A model generated the notes under the pieces. It was given only the letters and a program-made list of their open reading frames with translations, was not told where the DNA came from and did not search any database. A program made the translations under genes and the position numbers. This document shows positions 29,061 through 32,948 of a DNA stretch of 32,948 nt, piece after piece. The stretch lies in contig JAUSBB010000188.1 of NCBI GenBank assembly GCA_030652245.1, forward strand, positions 1-32,948, read 5' to 3'. This DNA is from Rhodocyclaceae bacterium (GTDB lineage Bacteria > Pseudomonadota > Gammaproteobacteria > Burkholderiales > Rhodocyclaceae). The stretch's first letter is position 1. Every line of letters starts with the position of its first letter.

Positions 29061-29539
29061 GACACCGTGTAAGCGGCCGTGCCGACCGCGATCAGGGCTT
29101 CCTGGTCGTTGAACAGTTCCATGCGCGTCACGGCCACCTTGTTGCCGGTGCGCAGCGGAAAACCGCGCGCCAGAAACCATTCACCCGTGCCCGGACGCAG
29201 ATAGTCGATGCGCAGGTCGATGGTGCCGATGCGTGAAAAGCGCTCCACCACCTCGGCGACCGGCTTGCCCTGCAATTTTTTCTGCACGCCGAGAAAGGCC
29301 ACCAGCCCGCCAGTGACATCGAGCACCGACGAGATCACGCCGCCATGCAGGATGTTGCGGATGTAGTTGCCGACCAGTTCAGGTCGCATGGCGAAGCGCA
29401 GTTCCGGTTGGTCGTGATGCAGCGACAGCAACTCGATGCCGAGAATCCGGTTGAAGGGCATGCGCTCGAAAAAGCTCTCGCGGATGATCGCGAGCAGTTC
29501 CGCTTCGTCGGCCGGGACGGTTTCAACAATCTTTTTCAC
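29057..29539 (-). CDS. PaaI/YigI-like hotdog-fold thioesterase
   Basis: A 160-residue hotdog protein, probably an acyl-CoA thioesterase. The active-site motif is NYIRNILHGGVISSVLDVTGG, and the later IDLRIDYLRPGTG and VAVTRMELFND match the fold. I choose GTG 29539 because it overlaps the trpS stop as GTGA, and the longer frame upstream lies inside trpS. The stop overlaps the scpA start. Substrate is unknown, and its place between trpS and scpA says little about role. Confidence 0.88.
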   Translation of the reverse strand: MKKIVETVPADEAELLAIIRESFFERMPFNRILGIELLSLHHDQPELRFAMRPELVGNYIRNILHGGVISSVLDVTGGLVAFLGVQKKLQGKPVAEVVERFSRIGTIDLRIDYLRPGTGEWFLARGFPLRTGNKVAVTRMELFNDQEALIAVGTAAYTVS

Positions 29540-30738
29540 GAATAATCGAGCCCGATGGCCTCGCGCACATCGCGCATGGTGTCCGTTGCCAGTTTTCTGG
29601 CTTTTTCGCAACCGTCGGCGATGATGCTCTTCACCAGTTGCGGGTCTTCCGCATACATGCGGGCGCGCTCCCGCATCGGCTCCTGTTCCTTCAACACGCC
29701 CTCGATCACCGGCTGCTTGCATTCGATGCAGCCAATGCCGGCGGAACGACAGCCCTGTTGCACCCAGTCCCGGACCGCGTCATTCGAATATATCTGGTGA
29801 AACTGCCAGACCGGACATTTGTCGGGATCGCCGGGATCGGTGCGGCGCACCCGTTGCGGATCGGTCTGCATGGTGCGAATCTTCTTTTGCACCGCTGCCG
29901 CGTCTTCGCGCAGCGCAATGGTGTTGCCGTAGGATTTCGACATTTTCTGGCCGTCCAGCCCGGGCATGCGAGACGCATGGGTCAGCAATGCGCCGGGTTC
30001 GGCAAGGATCATCTTGCCGCCGCCTTCGAGATAACCGAACAGCCGCTCGCGGTCGCCATGCGAGAGGCTTTGCGCTTCATCGAGCACGGCGTGGGCCTGT
30101 TCGAGCGCGTCGGCTTCGCCTTTTTCCTGATAGCGGATACGCAACTCCTCGTAAAGCCGGGCGCGCTTCGTGCCGAGCTTTTTCACCGCCTCCTTCGCCT
30201 TCTCCTCGAAGCCCGCCTCGCGTCCGTAGAGGTGATTGAAACGCCGCGCGATCTCGCGAGTAAATTCGATATGCGGCACCTGGTCGTCGCCCACCGGCAC
30301 CTTGTCGGCGCGGTAGATCAGGATGTCGGCGGCCTGCAGCAGCGGGTAGCCGAGGAAGCCGTAGGTCGTCAGATCCTTGTGGCTCAACTTTTCCTGCTGA
30401 TCCTTGTAGGTCGGCACGCGCTCCAGCCAGGAAAGCGGCGTCATCATCGACAGCAGCAGATGCAGTTCGGCATGCTCGGGCACCCGCGACTGAATGAAGA
30501 TGGTCGCCTGCGCGGGATCGACGCCGGCGGCGAGCCAGTCGACCACCATGTCCCAGGTGTTCTGCGTGATCGTGCCCGGCTCGTCATAAGCCGTCGTCAG
30601 CGCATGCCAGTCGGCGACAAAGAACAGGCAGGGGTACTCATGCTGGAGCTTGATCCAGTTTGCCAGCACCCCATGGTAGTGGCCCAGATGCAGACGCCCG
30701 GTGGGGCGCATGCCGGAGAGAACTTTTTCAGCGAACAT
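29536..30738 (-). CDS. trpS: Tryptophanyl-tRNA synthetase
   Basis: A 400-residue class I synthetase charging tRNA-Trp. The HIGH-type motif is GRLHLGHYHG near the N-terminus and the KMSKS loop is GQKMSKSYGN. GDDQVPHIEFTREIARRFN belongs to the tryptophan pocket. It is longer than the ~335-residue E. coli enzyme, in line with the longer type found in betaproteobacteria; the extra length follows LGYPLLQAADILIYRADKVPVG. I choose ATG 30738 (MFAEKVLSGMRPTG), since the upstream frame reads into the protease gene. The stop overlaps the thioesterase start (GTGA). Confidence 0.97.
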   Translation of the reverse strand: MFAEKVLSGMRPTGRLHLGHYHGVLANWIKLQHEYPCLFFVADWHALTTAYDEPGTITQNTWDMVVDWLAAGVDPAQATIFIQSRVPEHAELHLLLSMMTPLSWLERVPTYKDQQEKLSHKDLTTYGFLGYPLLQAADILIYRADKVPVGDDQVPHIEFTREIARRFNHLYGREAGFEEKAKEAVKKLGTKRARLYEELRIRYQEKGEADALEQAHAVLDEAQSLSHGDRERLFGYLEGGGKMILAEPGALLTHASRMPGLDGQKMSKSYGNTIALREDAAAVQKKIRTMQTDPQRVRRTDPGDPDKCPVWQFHQIYSNDAVRDWVQQGCRSAGIGCIECKQPVIEGVLKEQEPMRERARMYAEDPQLVKSIIADGCEKARKLATDTMRDVREAIGLDYS

Positions 30739-30764
30739 TGTTGGCAAATGAGTTGGAAAATGGG

Positions 30765-31412
30765 TCAGAGAAAAAACAGCGCTTTGATGAGAGAAAGAAA
30801 CACCCGCAAGAGCGGTGTCAGGATATCTTGGAGCACGCCCAGAAACAGCAGCGCGAGCAGGATGAAGAAGCCATACGGCTCGACCCGGGCCAGGCGCCAG
30901 GCGACGCCGTGCGGCAACAGGCTCACCGCAATGCGCCCGCCGTCGAGCGGCGGAATCGGCAGCAGATTCAGGAGCATCAGCACCGCATTGACGGTGATCC
31001 CGGCGCGACACATCTCCGCCAGCGGCAGACTATACGCATTAACCGGCATCACGACCGCCAGCTTGAGCAGCAGCGCCCATGCGCATGCCATAAAGAGGTT
31101 CGCGCCCGGCCCGGCGGCGGCCACCCAGAACATGTCCTGCTTGGGTCGCCGCAGGCGGCCAAAATTGACCGGCACCGGCTTGGCCCAGCCAAACAGAAAC
31201 GCGCCCTTGCTGACAAACAGGATCAGGGCCGGCACCAGCAGGGTACCGATCATGTCGATATGCTTGACGGGGTTCAGCGTGATTCGCCCCATCTGCCAGG
31301 CGGTCGGATCGCCAAAGTGACGCGCCGCATAGCCGTGCGCCGCTTCGTGCAGCGTGATGGCGAAGATCACCGGCAGGGCGTAGATCGCCAGCGTCTGAAT
31401 AATGTTTTCCAT
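30765..31412 (-). CDS. Site-2-protease-family intramembrane metalloprotease (M50B, Rip3-like)
   Basis: A 215-residue polytopic membrane protein with the zinc motif HEAAHG (ITLHEAAHGYAARHFGD) and the second ligand motif LLNLLPIPPLDGGR. Several hydrophobic helices surround these. It is a small M50 protease without PDZ domains, and such proteins are a standard member of this operon in betaproteobacteria; the substrate is not known. ATG 31412 is chosen as the family start (MENIIQTLAIYALPVIFAITLHE). It lies 26 bases before trpS. Confidence 0.93.
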   Translation of the reverse strand: MENIIQTLAIYALPVIFAITLHEAAHGYAARHFGDPTAWQMGRITLNPVKHIDMIGTLLVPALILFVSKGAFLFGWAKPVPVNFGRLRRPKQDMFWVAAAGPGANLFMACAWALLLKLAVVMPVNAYSLPLAEMCRAGITVNAVLMLLNLLPIPPLDGGRIAVSLLPHGVAWRLARVEPYGFFILLALLFLGVLQDILTPLLRVFLSLIKALFFL

Positions 31413-31461
31413 GGCAGCGCCGGATTCTAGCCTCTCGCCGGGCCGCCCCAAGAGAGGCGAC

Positions 31462-31478
31462 GCCCCCCTGTGGGGGGC
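31462..31478. repeat. Intergenic GC palindrome
   Basis: GCCCCCC-TGT-GGGGGGC in the 97-bp gap between yciO and the protease gene, without a U-tract on either side. REP-like; no terminator is supported. Confidence 0.6.
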
Positions 31479-31509
31479 AGCGAAATGAATTTATGAGCGT
31501 GGGGGGCCA

Positions 31510-32142
31510 TTATTCGACGCCCAGCCCGAAGGGCTTCAACGGCCCGCAACCGGCCCGAATCAACTCGGGGGCGCCGCCCACCAGATTGATGACGGTCGTC
31601 ATGCCACCGCCGCAGGGTCCGGCGTCGATCACCACATCGACCAACTTGTCCAACCGCTCACGAATTTCTTCGGCATCGCACAAGGGCTCGGCTTCGTCCG
31701 GCAGGATCAGCGTCGAGCTCAGGATCGGCTCGTCGAGTTCGGCCAGAAGCGCCAGCACCAGCGGATGATCCGGCACGCGCAGGCCGATGGTCTTGCGTTT
31801 GGGATGCAGCACGCGGCGCGGCAGTTCCTTGGTGCCTTCGAGAATGAAGGTGTAGCTGCCCGGCGTGGCCGCCTTGAGCAGGCGGTATTGCGCGTTATCG
31901 ACCCGCGCATAGGTGGCGATTTCCGACAGATCACGGCACATGATCGTGAAATGGTGACGCTCATCCACGCCGCGAATGCGCCGGATGCGATCCAGCAGCG
32001 CGGCGTCGCCCAGATGTCCGCCCAGCGCATAGGCCGAATCGGTGGGGAACACCGCCAAGCCGCCCCGGCGCATGATCTCCGCCACTTGACTGATCAAACG
32101 CGGCTGCGGATTCTTGGGATGGATTTCAAAAAATTCCGTCAT
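31510..32142 (-). CDS. yciO: YciO-family (Sua5/YrdC) threonylcarbamoyl-AMP synthase-like protein
   Basis: A 210-residue protein of the Sua5/YrdC/YciO fold. Motifs: RRGGLAVFPTDSAYALGG, DRIRRIRGVDERHHFTIMC, PGSYTFILEGTKELPRRVLHPKRKTIGLRVPDHPL and SSTLILPDE. TsaC/Sua5 enzymes make the intermediate for t6A tRNA modification; YciO is a paralogue with weak or different activity, so the function is uncertain. ATG 32142 is chosen because it overlaps the stop of the upstream gene (TGATG). The neighbour set (rnm, trpS, scpAB, rluB) is the typical one for YciO. Confidence 0.92.
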   Translation of the reverse strand: MTEFFEIHPKNPQPRLISQVAEIMRRGGLAVFPTDSAYALGGHLGDAALLDRIRRIRGVDERHHFTIMCRDLSEIATYARVDNAQYRLLKAATPGSYTFILEGTKELPRRVLHPKRKTIGLRVPDHPLVLALLAELDEPILSSTLILPDEAEPLCDAEEIRERLDKLVDVVIDAGPCGGGMTTVINLVGGAPELIRAGCGPLKPFGLGVE

Positions 32143-32948
32143 CAGTTCCACTCATCCCACACTGTTTTCAGATCAGGTGGCAAAACCGCCGTGCGGCCCA
32201 GGTCGATATAACTCTCGCCCGGCCCATGAAAATCCGAGCCGCGCGAGGCGAGAAAACCGAACTCGCGGGCGATGCCGGCGAACTCGCGCACTTCGTCCGC
32301 GTTGTGGGAACCGGAAATCACCTCGATACCCTGTCCGCCGAGTTCCTTGAAAGCCACAAACAGTTCGCGCCGCTCCGTTGCTGTCAGTCTATAACGCGCG
32401 GGATGGGCGATGACCGCCACGCCGCCGGCCGCCTTGATCCAGTCCAGCGCTTCGGGCAGCTCCGCCCAGGCGTGGCTGACATAGCCGGGCTTGCCCTTCG
32501 CCAGCCAGTGCTCGAACACGGTTTTGACGTCTTTGGCAAAGCCGCGCTCGACGATGTAGCGGGCAAAATGCGAGCGCGAAATCAGCGCCGGATTGCCGGC
32601 ATATTTGATTGCGCCCGCGTAGGCGCCGTCGATGCCGACCTTTGCCAGCTCCTCCGCCATGCGCCCGGCGCGCTCATCACGACCACTCCTCACCCGCGCC
32701 AGACCGGCGACCAACGCGGGATGGCGATGATCGAAGTTGAGACCGACGATATGCACGGTCTGGTCGTCGCCCCATGACACCGAGATTTCGGTGCCGGTAA
32801 CGAAGCGCAAGCCCGCTGCGGCGGCTGTCTGCCGCGCCTCATCCAGACCGGCAATTTCGTCGTGATCGGTCAGTGACAGCAGGTCGACCCCGTTCGCGCG
32901 GGCACGTTCCACCAGCGCGGCGGGCGACAGCAAGCCGTCGGAGACATT
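32142..32948 (-). CDS. rnm: PHP-domain exonuclease/phosphatase RNase AM (YciV), N-terminus beyond the right edge
   Basis: The visible part runs from NVSDGLLSPAALVERA, just after the expected N-terminal HxH of the PHP domain, to the stop. Metal-binding motifs are present: LSLTDHDE, GTEISVSW, VIAHPARYRL, and the C-terminal ASRGSDFHGPGE. In E. coli, RnmA/YciV trims the 5' ends of 5S and other rRNAs and hydrolyses 3',5'-nucleoside bisphosphates. The missing segment is about 10-15 residues. It is the first visible gene of the rnm-yciO-protease-trpS-thioesterase-scpA-scpB-rluB operon. Confidence 0.92.
   Translation of the reverse strand, partial: NVSDGLLSPAALVERARANGVDLLSLTDHDEIAGLDEARQTAAAAGLRFVTGTEISVSWGDDQTVHIVGLNFDHRHPALVAGLARVRSGRDERAGRMAEELAKVGIDGAYAGAIKYAGNPALISRSHFARYIVERGFAKDVKTVFEHWLAKGKPGYVSHAWAELPEALDWIKAAGGVAVIAHPARYRLTATERRELFVAFKELGGQGIEVISGSHNADEVREFAGIAREFGFLASRGSDFHGPGESYIDLGRTAVLPPDLKTVWDEWN

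Overview
The window is about 33 kb of high-GC chromosome from a betaproteobacterium. The housekeeping proteins and gene orders (rimP-nusA-infB-rbfA-truB-rpsO-pnp, and rnm-yciO-M50 protease-trpS-thioesterase-scpA-scpB-rluB) are of betaproteobacterial type. A Rhodocyclales or related lineage is my best guess; there is no rRNA gene to settle it.

Layout. Positions 1-929 hold the 5' part of a GspE/PilB-type secretion or pilus ATPase that runs off the left edge. Positions 1016-7900 look accessory: a HipBA toxin-antitoxin pair whose hipA has a frameshift near its start, a 1306-residue hybrid sensor kinase, a Phd/VapC-type toxin-antitoxin pair split by a hairpin repeat, and a decayed PAS/GGDEF remnant. 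Positions 7930-10997 hold a deoxyinosine-type glycosylase fused operonically to htpG, a sigma-32-like promoter lying across the greB stop codon, and greB. Next come an MFS transporter convergent with an HDOD-GAF protein, alaS divergent from it, a LysE-family exporter and dksA. dksA and pnp are separated by a nearly perfect bidirectional terminator.

From 17854 to the right edge almost everything is on the minus strand. First come two blocks of the translation and transcription machinery: rimP-nusA-infB-rbfA-truB, with its own promoter and an attenuator-like leader, and rpsO-pnp, with its own promoter and an intercistronic hairpin. Then follows a tightly overlapping operon from rnm to rluB, joined by TGATG, GTGA and ATGA start/stop overlaps.

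The most unusual feature is a 24-bp sequence, open in all six frames, present in eight full or partial copies. It lies in spacers (near 949, at 11051 and at the infB/rbfA junction) and in frame inside or at the ends of proteins (hybrid kinase, glycosylase, TruB, ScpA), where it is read in different frames and orientations. It is accompanied by small palindromes with a TTGAT or (G/C)GAT loop that account for extra loops in RimP, RluB and the glycosylase. Together these resemble protein-tolerated selfish palindromic elements. No CRISPR array, tRNA, rRNA, intact insertion sequence or prophage was seen.
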